Positions 27,187 to 37,199 of a stretch of DNA of 64,000 bases are shown here, one piece after another (the first letter of the stretch is position 1; every line of letters begins with the position of its first letter). The notes below the pieces were generated by a model. The model worked only from the letters and a program-made list of their open reading frames with translations, had not been told where the DNA came from and did no database searches. Source of the DNA: Flavobacterium erciyesense (GTDB lineage: Bacteria > Bacteroidota > Bacteroidia > Flavobacteriales > Flavobacteriaceae). The stretch spans positions 496,001 through 560,000 of the forward strand of contig NZ_JAGPXB010000001.1 in the NCBI RefSeq assembly GCF_018069925.1, written 5' to 3'. A program made the position numbers and the translations under genes.

Positions 27187-27854
27187 AGCATACCAAATTT
27201 TAAATATCCTTTTTCTACCAGTTCGTTTTTATCTTTTAAATGGTGCATTTTCCCATCTTTCATTAATGCCAGTTTGGTCGATATTTGAATCACATTTTCA
27301 TAATTATGATCGGTGATCAAAATGCCTTTTACAGAAGACATTGTTGTGATTAACGCATTTATGTTTTCAATCATGATGGGTGACAAACCGTTGTAAGGCT
27401 CATCAAGCAGTACAAATTTTGAATCATTGTTCAGGATTAATTTAATTTCTAGATACCGCAATTCTCCACCAGATAAATGTTTGATTTTTTTACCCAACAT
27501 AGACTGTATCATGCCATCTGCATAAAAATCTTGTACTTTGGCTTTGGCAATGCACAATTGAATAGTTTTTTGAACCGAAAAAGAATTTGGAATAAACGAA
27601 TCCTGTGGTAAATAGCTGATTTCTTTTAACAGCTCACTTGTTTTTGACAGTACTTTTCCACCAACCCGAACAAATTTAAAATCAGCTGATTCAATTCCGA
27701 AAATAATCTTCAATAATGTAGATTTACCAGAACCGTTTCGACCCAAAAGCCCGAGAACAGTTCCCGTTTCACATTTCAAATACACATCCGAAAGAATAAT
27801 TTTTCCGTTGTATTGTTTTTGTACGCTATCTACTTCTAAAATACTTGTTGTCAT
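27183..27854 (-). CDS. ABC transporter ATP-binding protein
   Basis: A 223-residue ATPase with Walker A GRNGSGKST (38-46), Q-loop YLPQDSF, signature LSGGELRYLE, Walker B FVLLDEPYNGLSP and switch histidine in ITDHNYE. The overlap of four bases with the upstream membrane-protein gene indicates translational coupling, so the two probably form one small ABC system. The transported substrate cannot be inferred. Confidence 0.9.
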   Translation of the reverse strand: MTTSILEVDSVQKQYNGKIILSDVYLKCETGTVLGLLGRNGSGKSTLLKIIFGIESADFKFVRVGGKVLSKTSELLKEISYLPQDSFIPNSFSVQKTIQLCIAKAKVQDFYADGMIQSMLGKKIKHLSGGELRYLEIKLILNNDSKFVLLDEPYNGLSPIMIENINALITTMSSVKGILITDHNYENVIQISTKLALMKDGKMHHLKDKNELVEKGYLKFGML

Positions 27855-28066
27855 AGCAACTTCAATAAAAGGTTCACAACAAGAATAAAGAGCATCGAGA
27901 CGAAAAAATTAATGAAGAATCCATAAACAATCAACTGAATTTTTGAAAGTCCGTTGTTGTAATAAAACAAGTATTCGTTTTTAGCATTCACCTCTTTAAT
28001 CAAAAGACTGATGAAAAATCCAAAAAACAAGAGCGCATATTTAAAGGTTTCAAAGCCTCCAAACAC
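27851..28066 (-). CDS. Small membrane protein, likely partner of the ABC ATPase
   Basis: From a GTG at 28064-28066 the product has 71 residues with two hydrophobic spans (KYALLFFGFFISLLIK and a long C-terminal one, LIVYGFFINFFVSMLFILV). The same frame is open further upstream and looks coding: it gives RKLNNSYEFYKSTLAI and a third span NIAVSAVAAVFGG, back to an ATC codon at 28142-28144, with an in-frame stop at 28160-28162. No ATG, GTG or TTG occurs in that stretch. The true protein may therefore be about 97 residues from a non-standard start. It follows the AddB-like gene by 11 bp in that reading. Confidence 0.6.
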   Translation of the reverse strand: MFGGFETFKYALLFFGFFISLLIKEVNAKNEYLFYYNNGLSKIQLIVYGFFINFFVSMLFILVVNLLLKLL

Positions 28067-28154
28067 AGCCGCGACAGCACTTACAGCAATATTTATAGCT
28101 AAAGTACTTTTGTAAAACTCGTAACTGTTATTTAATTTTCTGATAGTATATGAA

Positions 28155-30932
28155 TTAAATTATTTTTTCTTTGAAAGGTATTTTCTCGTCCAAAATTTCA
28201 CTTAATAGTATAACCAATTGCTCGAGATAATTATTGAGCATTTCAGTCGAAATAGTAGTTTGTACCTCTTTATCTATTTTAAAATTAAAAGGTAAAAAAC
28301 CTGCTTTTAAATTTTTGAAAGAGATAATTCCAGCTTCAATCGGTTTTCCTTTTGCTTCTGTTTCATACATAAAAGCGTAGGCAAGCACTTGAATTATCTT
28401 ATCACTTTTTATATCTTCAATAAGTCCGTTCCAAGATTTCAAAGTCACATTCGCTTTATCCACTTTTCCTGTTTTGTAATCGATAATTCGGATCTTTCCA
28501 TCGCGCTCTTCAATTCGGTCCACATTTCCTCTAATTAAAACTGGAAAAGGCAAATTCGGATGATGTAAAATGCGCTCAAAAGTTTGTTCCAAAGCAATAA
28601 TTTTGATCGCATCTCCCTTTTTGATACTTTCTAATTCTACTTTCAAGAAGTTTGAAACATTCCGTTTGGCTACTTCAAAAGCTAATAAATTTCGTCCTTT
28701 TTTTATTTCGCCTTCTTTGTAAACAAGTTTAAATTGCTTGAGCACCTCATCGTCTATTTGTTTGAAACAATTTATAATATCATTTTCAGAAATTAACTTA
28801 TCAATAAATGGCTCGTATAAAACACGCAAAGTTTCGTGAATAATGGTACCCAGCGTATTCAAGGCAATATTTTCTTCCACCTCTTCTACTTCGCTAATGC
28901 GTAAAATCTTTTGGAAATAAAACTGAATCGGATTCCGAATATAACTGGTCAAAGCAGAAGGTGAAAATCCTTTTTCAGCAATTTCTTTAAGGCGAAGCAT
29001 TACGCTATCCGACTTAGGAATTTCCATTGGTTCATAAGCTATTTCAGGTAAAGTAGCATTATAAATCTCGTGTGTAAGCGTGTGATTGTTTTGTTTTTCT
29101 ACTTCTAATTGGGTAATAAATCGACTTTTTTCACCAGCATCCAAACCTTCACTTTCCGTATTGTAAAGCAAGTAAATGTTTGAAGCGCGCTGCAACAAAT
29201 GATAAAAATGATACGTATAGATGGCGTCTTTCTCCTTAAAAGTTGGCAATCCTAACTCTCTTTTCACATCATAAGGAATAAAAGAATTTTGAGACTTTCC
29301 GGCTGGAAATTTGCCCTCATTCATAGAAGTAACAATGACCGTATCAAAATCTAAAACCCTACTTTCAAGAACTCCCATTATTTGCAATCCATTTAGCGGC
29401 TCACCTTCAAACGAAACCTCGGCGAGATCAATAACCTGTTTGTAAATGGCATATAATGTTTCAATTTTATCAATATGTGCAGATTTTGAATAATAATTAA
29501 TCAGTTTATTAATCACCTTAAAAATGGCATACACAAAAGCTTTTGTTATTTTCTCTTCTTCGTTATCGTTGTTTAGATTCTCTTTTAAAATCAACAATAA
29601 TCGAGAAATGGTTTCTAAAACGGGAATGGCTCCACGCTCCCATTTTTGAAAGAGCAATACAAACAAATCTGTTGGCATCACATTCAACTCCACCAATTTT
29701 TGATGGGGTATAAAAGTGTAATTATTTTGATTTATTAATTGCACCAAAGCCTTAGTTTCAGCATACGGCTCCACCAAAGGATGCGTCAATATATCAAGAA
29801 CATCTTTATAATAGAACACATAACTTTTCGCATTCCTAGCCAATGCGTTGGTATGCATTTTGAATAATTTGGCAATTAAAATTTGCGCCGGATTATTTTT
29901 ACTAGAATAACCCATTGTGATATTCAAAGCGCCCACGGTAGCAGGCAAAGAATACAACAAGGGCACCAAAAGACTCTCTTCGCCCAAGACTACCGCTACT
30001 TTATCGAGCGATTCTTTCTGGCCTAGCTGACTTGACATCTCAATAGTATTTTCAATTATACTTCCGGCAAGTTTAGCCTGACCCATTGTTTTGGGAGTAC
30101 CAATAATTTGAATGTTTTTTGTTTGAGAAAATTCGTCAACAATCCACTCAAAAGGATTTGACTTATAATGTTTCCAACTTTCTTTAAATCTGCGCAAAAA
30201 CAAACCCGCATCGTGATACGGATCGTTTAAAAAAGTTTGATCAGCGTCCCAATAAATTTCAGCACGATCGGCAGCTAATAGGTGTTGAATGATTTTTTCT
30301 TCGGCAGCATTTAAGGCATTGAAACCAGCAAATAAAAACCGACTATCTTGAAGATTTTGGCAAAATGAATTCAGGTTGTTCACTGCTTCTCTGTAAATCA
30401 AACCTTGATAGCCTACTCCAAGTTCAAGCAAATGCTTGTAAAGGGTTTGATAATACTGTGGAAGCAACTTCCAAAAATCAATATATTTTTCAAGTAAAGG
30501 AGTTTTGTTTTCTACTTCAATACCCCATTTTTTTATGTCTTCAATATCCTTTAAGTACGATAAAACATAAGCAGGATCGAGTAAATAACGATCAATTTCG
30601 TTAAAGTCTTGTAATAAAGTTTTTGCCCAATTGGCAAACAATTCAAAGCTTTGTTGTTTAGATGCATCTGTTTGACTTAAATAAACCTCGTAAAATTCAA
30701 ACAATAGCTCTATTGGATCGATAGTTCTGATTCCAGCTATGTCTTGTATAAAATCCTCGATACTTATAATTTGAGGAGCAAGAATGTTTGTACTAACTTG
30801 CTTTTTAAGCGCTTCAAGTAAAAAGATTTTAGCACGCTTATTGGGCAGCACAACAATTGTTTTGGGTAAAGTGGCTGCATGATTTTGCAATAAAACTGAA
30901 GCTATTTTATCTAGAAAAGAAATATTTGTCAT
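28155..30932 (-). CDS. PD-(D/E)XK nuclease-family protein, AddB-like
   Basis: 925 residues. The N-terminal part (MTNISFLDKIASVLL...VLPNKRAKIFL) resembles inactive helicase-like AddB proteins, and the C-terminus carries a RecB-type nuclease motif, RGNVDRIEERDGKIRIIDYKTGK (catalytic Asp, Asp and Lys). It would act with the AddA-like helicase at 33797-36967 in double-strand-break resection and recombination. I see no obvious four-cysteine iron-sulfur motif around the nuclease domain. The partner gene is 2.9 kb away with ompA and kbl between, a looser arrangement than the usual adjacent addBA. Confidence 0.85.
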   Translation of the reverse strand: MTNISFLDKIASVLLQNHAATLPKTIVVLPNKRAKIFLLEALKKQVSTNILAPQIISIEDFIQDIAGIRTIDPIELLFEFYEVYLSQTDASKQQSFELFANWAKTLLQDFNEIDRYLLDPAYVLSYLKDIEDIKKWGIEVENKTPLLEKYIDFWKLLPQYYQTLYKHLLELGVGYQGLIYREAVNNLNSFCQNLQDSRFLFAGFNALNAAEEKIIQHLLAADRAEIYWDADQTFLNDPYHDAGLFLRRFKESWKHYKSNPFEWIVDEFSQTKNIQIIGTPKTMGQAKLAGSIIENTIEMSSQLGQKESLDKVAVVLGEESLLVPLLYSLPATVGALNITMGYSSKNNPAQILIAKLFKMHTNALARNAKSYVFYYKDVLDILTHPLVEPYAETKALVQLINQNNYTFIPHQKLVELNVMPTDLFVLLFQKWERGAIPVLETISRLLLILKENLNNDNEEEKITKAFVYAIFKVINKLINYYSKSAHIDKIETLYAIYKQVIDLAEVSFEGEPLNGLQIMGVLESRVLDFDTVIVTSMNEGKFPAGKSQNSFIPYDVKRELGLPTFKEKDAIYTYHFYHLLQRASNIYLLYNTESEGLDAGEKSRFITQLEVEKQNNHTLTHEIYNATLPEIAYEPMEIPKSDSVMLRLKEIAEKGFSPSALTSYIRNPIQFYFQKILRISEVEEVEENIALNTLGTIIHETLRVLYEPFIDKLISENDIINCFKQIDDEVLKQFKLVYKEGEIKKGRNLLAFEVAKRNVSNFLKVELESIKKGDAIKIIALEQTFERILHHPNLPFPVLIRGNVDRIEERDGKIRIIDYKTGKVDKANVTLKSWNGLIEDIKSDKIIQVLAYAFMYETEAKGKPIEAGIISFKNLKAGFLPFNFKIDKEVQTTISTEMLNNYLEQLVILLSEILDEKIPFKEKII

Positions 30933-30944
30933 TCTATAAAAATA

Positions 30945-30976
30945 AAAAAAACGCCCCGATAAATCGAGGCGTTTCT
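30945..30976 (-). terminator. Intrinsic terminator of ompA
   Basis: AACGCCTCGAT pairs with ATCGGGGCGTT on the minus strand, followed by a T8 run, 21 bp after the stop at 30997. Confidence 0.9.
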
Positions 30977-30996
30977 TATAAATATTTTAGAAGAAA

Positions 30997-32445
30997 TTAT
31001 TTTTGTAATAAAATCTCTGTTCTTCTGTTTTTAGCTTTACCAGCAGCAGTTTTGTTAGTTTCAACTGGAGCAGACTCACCAAAACCTACAGCTCTTAAAT
31101 CTTCAGCTTTAATACCTCTTTCTAATAAAGCATCTCTAACTACGTTAGCTCTGTCTTCAGAAAGTTTTTGGTTAAATTCGTCAGATCCATCGCTATCTGT
31201 ATGTCCTTCAACACTGAATTTAGCGTTTGGATAGTTTTTAAGAATTGCCGCCATTGCATCTAATCTAGCAGGTACATCACCAACTTTGAAAGTAGCTTTT
31301 CCTGAATTAAAGTAGATTGCTCTAGCTTGAATTTTTAAATTGTCTAAAGCTTCAGTTGTAACTTCAGGACATCCTTTGTTACTTGCAGGACCTGCTACAG
31401 ATGGACAAGCGTCATCTTTGTCAAGTACTCCGTCTCCGTCAGTATCTGGCCAAGGGCAACCTGAATTTTCTTTAGGACCAGCAACAGTAGGACATTTGTC
31501 ATCTTTGTCAGCGATTCCGTCTCCGTCAGCATCTGGACAACCTTTCAAAGAAGCTAAACCAGCAACTTCTGGACATGCATCATTTTTATCAGCAATTCCG
31601 TCTCCGTCAGTATCAGGACAACCATTTAATGCAGCTAAACCAAATTCTTCTGGACACTCATCTGCACTGTCTTGAATACCATCTTTGTCAGTATCAGGAC
31701 AACCGTTGAATTCTTTCAAACCAGCAACTTCTGGACAAGCATCATCTTTATCGTAGATTCCGTCACCGTCAGTATCTTTACCTCCAAATTTGAAGATTAA
31801 ACCTGCAGTGTGTTGAAATAATGATGGAGCATCTGGTGTAGCAAAATTAACATCTCCTTCTGTTCTATCTCCGAAAGCTTTTTTGTAACGTGTAGTTAAC
31901 TCTAAACCTACATTATCAGTAAACCATAAAGTTAAACCTGCACCTGGATTAAGAGTTCCAAAACTACTATCACCAAAGAAAGTATATCCACCACCTACAG
32001 ATAAAGATGGGTCGATAACTTTAGATTTGATCATATTCATGAAGCTATACTTAACAGTAGCATCAATTCCATAATACATCAAATCACCTGGATTAGTCAC
32101 GATGTAACCACGGCTATCGTGCATAACTGAAGCTGGCTCTGGAGCAAAAGTAACGAATTTGCTAATTTTGTTTACAGATCCTGAAAGACCAAAAGAAAAA
32201 TTATCACCGACATACTTCGATACACTAATGTACGATACAGATGGTAAAATGTTCCAATTATCTTTTACTGCGAAAGGTTGAGAAAAATGACGATCTAGCC
32301 AATTATGTCCACCCTCTGCGCCTGCTTTAGTGTCAACTGCGTTAACCCCAAAAGAGATAGCGTAAGGATTGTTCCTGTCTTGTGCTTGAGAGCTTAATCC
32401 CATCGCCATTATTGCAGCAACAAAAATTTTGTTAAGATGTTTCAT
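30997..32445 (-). CDS. OmpA-family outer-membrane protein with thrombospondin type 3 repeats
   Basis: 482 residues. Signal peptide ([22 protein letters not shown]), an N-terminal beta-barrel of about 190 residues, then about five calcium-binding TSP type 3 repeats ([15 protein letters not shown] and variants, residues ~225-345), then a peptidoglycan-binding OmpA domain (FNSGKATF ... [22 protein letters not shown] ... [11 protein letters not shown]). It anchors the outer membrane to the wall and is typically very abundant in Flavobacterium. A strong promoter and strong terminator fit high expression. Confidence 0.95.
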   Translation of the reverse strand: MKHLNKIFVAAIMAMGLSSQAQDRNNPYAISFGVNAVDTKAGAEGGHNWLDRHFSQPFAVKDNWNILPSVSYISVSKYVGDNFSFGLSGSVNKISKFVTFAPEPASVMHDSRGYIVTNPGDLMYYGIDATVKYSFMNMIKSKVIDPSLSVGGGYTFFGDSSFGTLNPGAGLTLWFTDNVGLELTTRYKKAFGDRTEGDVNFATPDAPSLFQHTAGLIFKFGGKDTDGDGIYDKDDACPEVAGLKEFNGCPDTDKDGIQDSADECPEEFGLAALNGCPDTDGDGIADKNDACPEVAGLASLKGCPDADGDGIADKDDKCPTVAGPKENSGCPWPDTDGDGVLDKDDACPSVAGPASNKGCPEVTTEALDNLKIQARAIYFNSGKATFKVGDVPARLDAMAAILKNYPNAKFSVEGHTDSDGSDEFNQKLSEDRANVVRDALLERGIKAEDLRAVGFGESAPVETNKTAAGKAKNRRTEILLQK

Positions 32446-32482
32446 ACTTAAATTTTTTAATTACAATTTAGTTAATTATGGA

Positions 32483-32512
32483 CAAAAGTAGTACGTAAAT
32501 TTTAAACTACAA
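32483..32512 (-). promoter_or_regulatory. Promoter of the ompA-family gene
   Basis: TTG (32510-32512), 19-bp spacer, TACTTTTG (32483-32490) on the minus strand: an exact Bacteroidota consensus promoter. The predicted leader is about 30 nt. Confidence 0.8.
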
Positions 32513-32557
32513 AGTTTAATGTTAAAAAAAACCTTCTTATCCTCTGCAATGTGGGAA

Positions 32558-33751
32558 TTATATAATTTTTAACTCTTTTCCAACCTCTGTAAATGCACTA
32601 ATTGCCTTATCTAGATGCTCTTGTGTATGAGCTGCAGAAAGCTGAACTCTAATTCTAGCCTTGTCTTTTGGAACTACTGGAAAAAAGAAACCAATAACAT
32701 AAACTCCTTTTTTCAATAATTCATCAGCCATGATTTGAGAAAGTTTAGCATCGTACAACATAACAGGTACTATTGCCGAGTCTCCATCGATAATTTCAAA
32801 ACCAGCCGCTTTCATACCTGCTTTGAAATAATTGGTATTCCACTCTAGTTGATCGCGTAAGGTGGTATCTTTTTCAAGTAATTCAAATACTTTTAATGAT
32901 GCACCAACAATAGCTGGCGCTAGAGAGTTTGAAAACAAATATGGTCTTGAACGCTGACGCAAAATTTCAATAATTTCTTTTTTTGCAGTAGTGTAACCGC
33001 CCATCGCGCCTCCCAAAGCTTTACCAAGCGTACCTGTTATGATGTCTACACGACCCATAACCCCTTTTGCTTCAGGCGTACCTTTACCAGTTGCACCAAT
33101 AAACCCAGCAGCGTGACATTCGTCTACCATTACTAAGGCATCATATTTATCAGCCAAATCACAAATTTTATCCAAAGGCGCAACTAATCCGTCCATAGAG
33201 AACACACCATCAGTTACAATTAATTTAAAACGACAACCTGCTTCTGTGGCCTTTATTAATTGTTGTTCCAAATCTTCCATGTTGGAATTTTCATAACGGT
33301 AGCGTGCCGCCTTACACAAACGCACTCCGTCAATAATAGAAGCATGGTTCAAACTATCTGAAATAATACAATCTTGCTCTCCTAATAATGGTTCAAAAAC
33401 ACCACCATTTGCATCAAATGCTGCAGCGTATAATATGGTATCCTCTAAACCGTAAAAATCAGCAATCTTTTTTTCAAGTTCTTTATGAATATCTTGTGTT
33501 CCGCAAATAAAACGAACAGACGACATTCCGAAACCATGAGAATCCAAAGCATCTTTCGCTGCTTGCACTACTTCGGGATGAGATGAAAGTCCAAGATAGT
33601 TATTGGCACAAAAATTCAAAACAGTTTCTCCAGTTGAAATGGTTATTTCAGCCGCTTGTGGCGATGTAATAATTCTTTCTCTTTTAAAAATCCCATTCTC
33701 TTCTATTGTTTGCAATTCTGCTTGCAAATGTTCCTTTATTTTTCCGTACAT
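32558..33751 (-). CDS. kbl: Glycine C-acetyltransferase (2-amino-3-ketobutyrate CoA ligase)
   Basis: Cleaves 2-amino-3-oxobutyrate with CoA to glycine and acetyl-CoA in threonine breakdown. The 397-residue PLP enzyme has the alpha-oxoamine synthase signature [16 protein letters not shown] with the PLP lysine, plus [11 protein letters not shown] and [15 protein letters not shown]. The N-terminus ([20 protein letters not shown]) and length match Kbl rather than BioF or serine palmitoyltransferase. The threonine dehydrogenase gene is not in the window. It lies 45 bp after the AddA-like gene. Confidence 0.93.
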   Translation of the reverse strand: MYGKIKEHLQAELQTIEENGIFKRERIITSPQAAEITISTGETVLNFCANNYLGLSSHPEVVQAAKDALDSHGFGMSSVRFICGTQDIHKELEKKIADFYGLEDTILYAAAFDANGGVFEPLLGEQDCIISDSLNHASIIDGVRLCKAARYRYENSNMEDLEQQLIKATEAGCRFKLIVTDGVFSMDGLVAPLDKICDLADKYDALVMVDECHAAGFIGATGKGTPEAKGVMGRVDIITGTLGKALGGAMGGYTTAKKEIIEILRQRSRPYLFSNSLAPAIVGASLKVFELLEKDTTLRDQLEWNTNYFKAGMKAAGFEIIDGDSAIVPVMLYDAKLSQIMADELLKKGVYVIGFFFPVVPKDKARIRVQLSAAHTQEHLDKAISAFTEVGKELKII

Positions 33752-33796
33752 AATTTATAGTTTACAATTCTATTTTGCGAATTATTCATTTTTGAG

Positions 33797-36700
33797 TTAC
33801 AAATTTACTACTTCAATTCCTTTTCCGATATAAATTAGCGCTTTTTTTGTCACTTTATAACCCATAGCCTCAATAGCTTGTTGGTAATCATTTAACTGTT
33901 GTTCGTATTTTTTTTGATGCATGCCCGTTTTATAATCCAACAAGTGCACTTCGTTATTTGAGTTTACTACCATTCTGTCAGGCTTTATCGTGCCACCTTC
34001 TTTTTGAATGATGGTTTGCTCATTGAGCACGGTATTGCCTTTAGCAAAACAAGCGGCTAGTTCCTGATGGCTCACAATTTCCTGCAAACTTGTACGAACG
34101 GTTTCTTGTTGAGTTATGGCTATCATTCCGCTTTCGATTGCTTTGGTGATCGCTACGTCAACCTCATCGTGGGTTTTCACAAAGGAAAGCACCTCATGAA
34201 TTAAGTTCCCGTACTCAATAGCTTCTTGTTGCTGCGTACCCCACATCAGGGCTTCGCGTTGGGCAATTTTTATATTTTTAGGATTTAAAACTTCCTGCAC
34301 AAATGGAATCACGCGCGAGCTATCCACATGTGGCTTGGCCTTTGATAGCCGTTTTGAATTTCCAGATTCGTAAAGAAATTGATTTTCATCAAACCCGTCA
34401 TTTGCTTGTAGGTACTCTATAAAAAAGGTACACATATTATTTTTTGGCAACTCGCCTTTCGAACTTAAATTCATATTCGAAATCACATACAACTGCTCCT
34501 CAGCCCTAGTTAACGCCACATAAAGCACGTTAACATTGTCCAGTAGTTCTTCTTGTTTCTTTTGCTGATAAACTTCAGCGGCTTCGTCTCCAAAACCTTC
34601 TACACTACTACTATTATCAATCAGCACTTTTGGAATTCCAAAATCTTCTTCAGCGGCATTTAGCCATAATTTATCTTTGGGTTTTCGACTGTAATCTTCT
34701 TCTGCGAAAGGAAAAATTACCACCGGAAACTCTAATCCTTTTGATTTGTGAATCGTCATGATACGGACCGCATTCGTACCTTCGGGCGACGGAATGCTAA
34801 ACTTGTGACCGCTCTTTTCCCAAAAACTCACAAAATCAGCAATGCCGGCTTGATTGCGCACGTCGCGTTCAAGAACAATATCCAAAAAGTATTGTACGTA
34901 AGCATTGCTTTTTTGCGACTGTAAAAACTTTGCAATAATTACCTCTACGGCTTCGTACAGCGATTTTTTACGAATATTTTGAAACGATAACGCGACATTG
35001 CACTGCAACAACCATTTTTCAAAATCAGCTTCTTGCTTGAGCGCCATTCCTTGCGCGATGAAATCATGAACTGGTAATTCCGTTTGACTATTTAATCCTA
35101 TGTGATATAAAAAATGAGCTTTCGCCTCCAAGTCAGCACTATTCTTAAGGTATTTCAACAAGTGAATAATGAGTTGCACCTCGGTTGCATTTTGAATCAT
35201 CAAGGTTTCTGATGATAATAACGGTATTTTTTTCTCTGTTAAATAATTAGCAATTGCAATACCTTGGTCACGTTTGCGGGTAAGCAGCACGATGTCTTTG
35301 TACTCAAATCCTTCTTGCAACACTTTTTGAATAGTTGTTAAAGTAGCTTCGAGATACAAATCGGCTTTGTCGAGAACTTCTTCATCGCTACTAACCTCAG
35401 CGTCTGCTGATTTTTTATCAACATTGGGTATAAAAGCGATGCTTACAAAACCTCCTTTTTTATCATTTGTTTTTTGACTGCTATGATTTTCGTATAAGTC
35501 GCGGTAATCGGGTTGATCAAAATGGTTTGCAATTAACTTGAAGAAGGCATTGTTGAACTCGATAATTTTCGAATAAGAACGGTAGTTTTTATCTAAATGT
35601 TCTAAAACTTTGTCCGGATTGCTAAACGGATTATTGTCCTTACTCAGTTCGATAAACTGCTCTGCTTTTCCTCCGCGCCAGCGGTAAATAGATTGCTTAG
35701 GATCACCCACAATCATTAATGTTCCTTTTACACCATAATCATCTTGACCCGCAAGTGCATTGTCAATTAACGGAATTAAATTTTGCCATTGCATTTCGGA
35801 AGTATCCTGAAACTCATCGATAAAAAAGTGACGATAGCGCTCACCCAATCGCTCATATATAAAAGGAGCAGGTTGATTTTGAATTTCACGGTGAATGATG
35901 GCATTGAACTCAGAAATAGACAACACATTTTGCTCTTCTTGGATTTTGGCCAATTCGTTACTGACGGTATTCAGCAAGGAAAGTGGTGTAATATTTTTGA
36001 GAAAGGCTTTGTAAAAATTTATTTTCTCGAAAGTTCCATAAATCGTTTTTAATTGAGCCAGCATTTGCGGAAGCAAACTTTCAATTAGATCACGATCTTT
36101 GGCTGTTTTATTGATGGCAATATCATCAAACTCACGAAACATTTTATTTTTAGGATTGAATTTTCCTTGCTGAATACTTGCAATATGATTGGGGAAAGTG
36201 AGTCTGGAAAAGGACTTCACATCAATACCATTTTTATCAATTAAGCTTACTATTTCTTCTGCAAAAACAACCGTTTCCTTTTCAAGCACCTTGCAGGTTG
36301 TATCTAATTTGTTTTTTATAGCTACAAACTCAGCAATCGATTTGTCTTGAAAATGTGTAATTTCATTTCGGTTGTTTTCATTCAGCACTAATTTACCTGT
36401 ATCGAGAATTTCTCGTGAAATGTCCCAAGATTTATCATCATCGGTTTTTTCCATGGTGAAATCGATGAGCAATTTGGTCAAAGTCTCATCTTCACCGGCT
36501 TGTGCAATAATAGCATCAACCGCTTCAATCAAGAGGTTTTCGGTATCCAAAGTAACTTCAAAAGTCATGGGCAAATTCAAATCGTGCGCAAAAGCTCGAA
36601 TTACTTTATGAGTGAATTTGTCAATGGTAGAAATATCAAAAGCTGCATAATTATGAATAATGTGCTTAATGATTTGTTGCGATTTTACTTTTATTTGAAT

Positions 36701-36967
36701 GACTGATAATTGGGTTGCTGCCGCTAAATCAAGCATTAAATCATATGCTTTGTCGCTTGGTTCGTCTTTGGCAAATTCAGACAAGCTACCCACAATACGC
36801 GACTTCATTTCGTGTACGGCTTTATTGGTAAAAGTGATGGCTAAAATATGGCGGTATGCATCGTTTTTGTGTGCTGTAAGAATGATTTTCAGGTATTCTT
36901 TGACAAGTGCATAGGTTTTTCCGGAACCTGCTGAGGCGTCGTATATAGAAAAGGATGGTCTTTGCAT
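33797..36967 (-). CDS. UvrD/AddA-like helicase-nuclease
   Basis: 1056 residues. Walker A ASAGSGKT at residues 11-18, helicase motif Ia ITFTNKAVHEM, Walker B FIDEFQDTSEMQW, motif III VGDPKQSIYRWRGG and motif VI YVALTRAEEQLYV mark a superfamily 1A helicase. The C-terminal 150 residues contain a RecB-type nuclease core (YGNLIHEVL, KPDRMVV, LLDYKTG). It is the AddA-like partner of the AddB-like protein at 28155-30932. Together they should resect double-strand breaks for RecA loading and degrade foreign linear DNA. Confidence 0.9.
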   Translation of the reverse strand: MQRPSFSIYDASAGSGKTYALVKEYLKIILTAHKNDAYRHILAITFTNKAVHEMKSRIVGSLSEFAKDEPSDKAYDLMLDLAAATQLSVIQIKVKSQQIIKHIIHNYAAFDISTIDKFTHKVIRAFAHDLNLPMTFEVTLDTENLLIEAVDAIIAQAGEDETLTKLLIDFTMEKTDDDKSWDISREILDTGKLVLNENNRNEITHFQDKSIAEFVAIKNKLDTTCKVLEKETVVFAEEIVSLIDKNGIDVKSFSRLTFPNHIASIQQGKFNPKNKMFREFDDIAINKTAKDRDLIESLLPQMLAQLKTIYGTFEKINFYKAFLKNITPLSLLNTVSNELAKIQEEQNVLSISEFNAIIHREIQNQPAPFIYERLGERYRHFFIDEFQDTSEMQWQNLIPLIDNALAGQDDYGVKGTLMIVGDPKQSIYRWRGGKAEQFIELSKDNNPFSNPDKVLEHLDKNYRSYSKIIEFNNAFFKLIANHFDQPDYRDLYENHSSQKTNDKKGGFVSIAFIPNVDKKSADAEVSSDEEVLDKADLYLEATLTTIQKVLQEGFEYKDIVLLTRKRDQGIAIANYLTEKKIPLLSSETLMIQNATEVQLIIHLLKYLKNSADLEAKAHFLYHIGLNSQTELPVHDFIAQGMALKQEADFEKWLLQCNVALSFQNIRKKSLYEAVEVIIAKFLQSQKSNAYVQYFLDIVLERDVRNQAGIADFVSFWEKSGHKFSIPSPEGTNAVRIMTIHKSKGLEFPVVIFPFAEEDYSRKPKDKLWLNAAEEDFGIPKVLIDNSSSVEGFGDEAAEVYQQKKQEELLDNVNVLYVALTRAEEQLYVISNMNLSSKGELPKNNMCTFFIEYLQANDGFDENQFLYESGNSKRLSKAKPHVDSSRVIPFVQEVLNPKNIKIAQREALMWGTQQQEAIEYGNLIHEVLSFVKTHDEVDVAITKAIESGMIAITQQETVRTSLQEIVSHQELAACFAKGNTVLNEQTIIQKEGGTIKPDRMVVNSNNEVHLLDYKTGMHQKKYEQQLNDYQQAIEAMGYKVTKKALIYIGKGIEVVNL

Positions 36968-37033
36968 CTTGAATTTTGCTGTTAGATTATATACTGTCTT
37001 TACCTGAAATTAACAATTTCATTTACGTACTCC

Positions 37034-37117
37034 CTAGCCCCGATTGCAATGAAAATCCTTTACTGCGGTGCGCTAGCAGAGCAGGAAAGATTGTAATGAA
37101 AAGCGGGAAACAGCTCC
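37034..37117 (+). repeat. Structured intergenic element, copy b
   Basis: Begins CTAGCCCCGATTGCAATG and ends AAGCGGGAAACAGCTCC. CCCG/CGGG and AATCCTTT/AAAGATT pair across a variable centre, and the near-identical internal segments ATTGCAATGAAAA and ATTGTAATGAAAA face each other in the stem. It lies between the divergent AddA-like gene and rbfA, upstream of the rbfA promoter box. Its core matches the copies at 23859 and 43944. Confidence 0.55.
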
Positions 37118-37187
37118 TAAAAATTGCGCTGTAAGAGGGTTACATTTTAATTTTGAGTTGAAACTTCGGGATAAACCTTAAAAGTAG

Positions 37188-37195
37188 TATTTTTG
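37188..37195 (+). promoter_or_regulatory. Promoter -7 box of rbfA
   Basis: TATTTTTG ends only four bases before the ATG at 37200, so the transcript would have almost no leader. A TTG at 37158-37160 is the nearest -33 candidate, but its 27-bp spacing is long. Confidence 0.5.
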
Positions 37196-37199
37196 CAGC

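Noticed and set aside
31340..31675. Plus-strand open frame of 111 codons within the OmpA gene
   Set aside because: It is the antisense of the thrombospondin type 3 repeats; its repeated Ser/Pro pattern only mirrors the DxDGDG repeats of the real gene.
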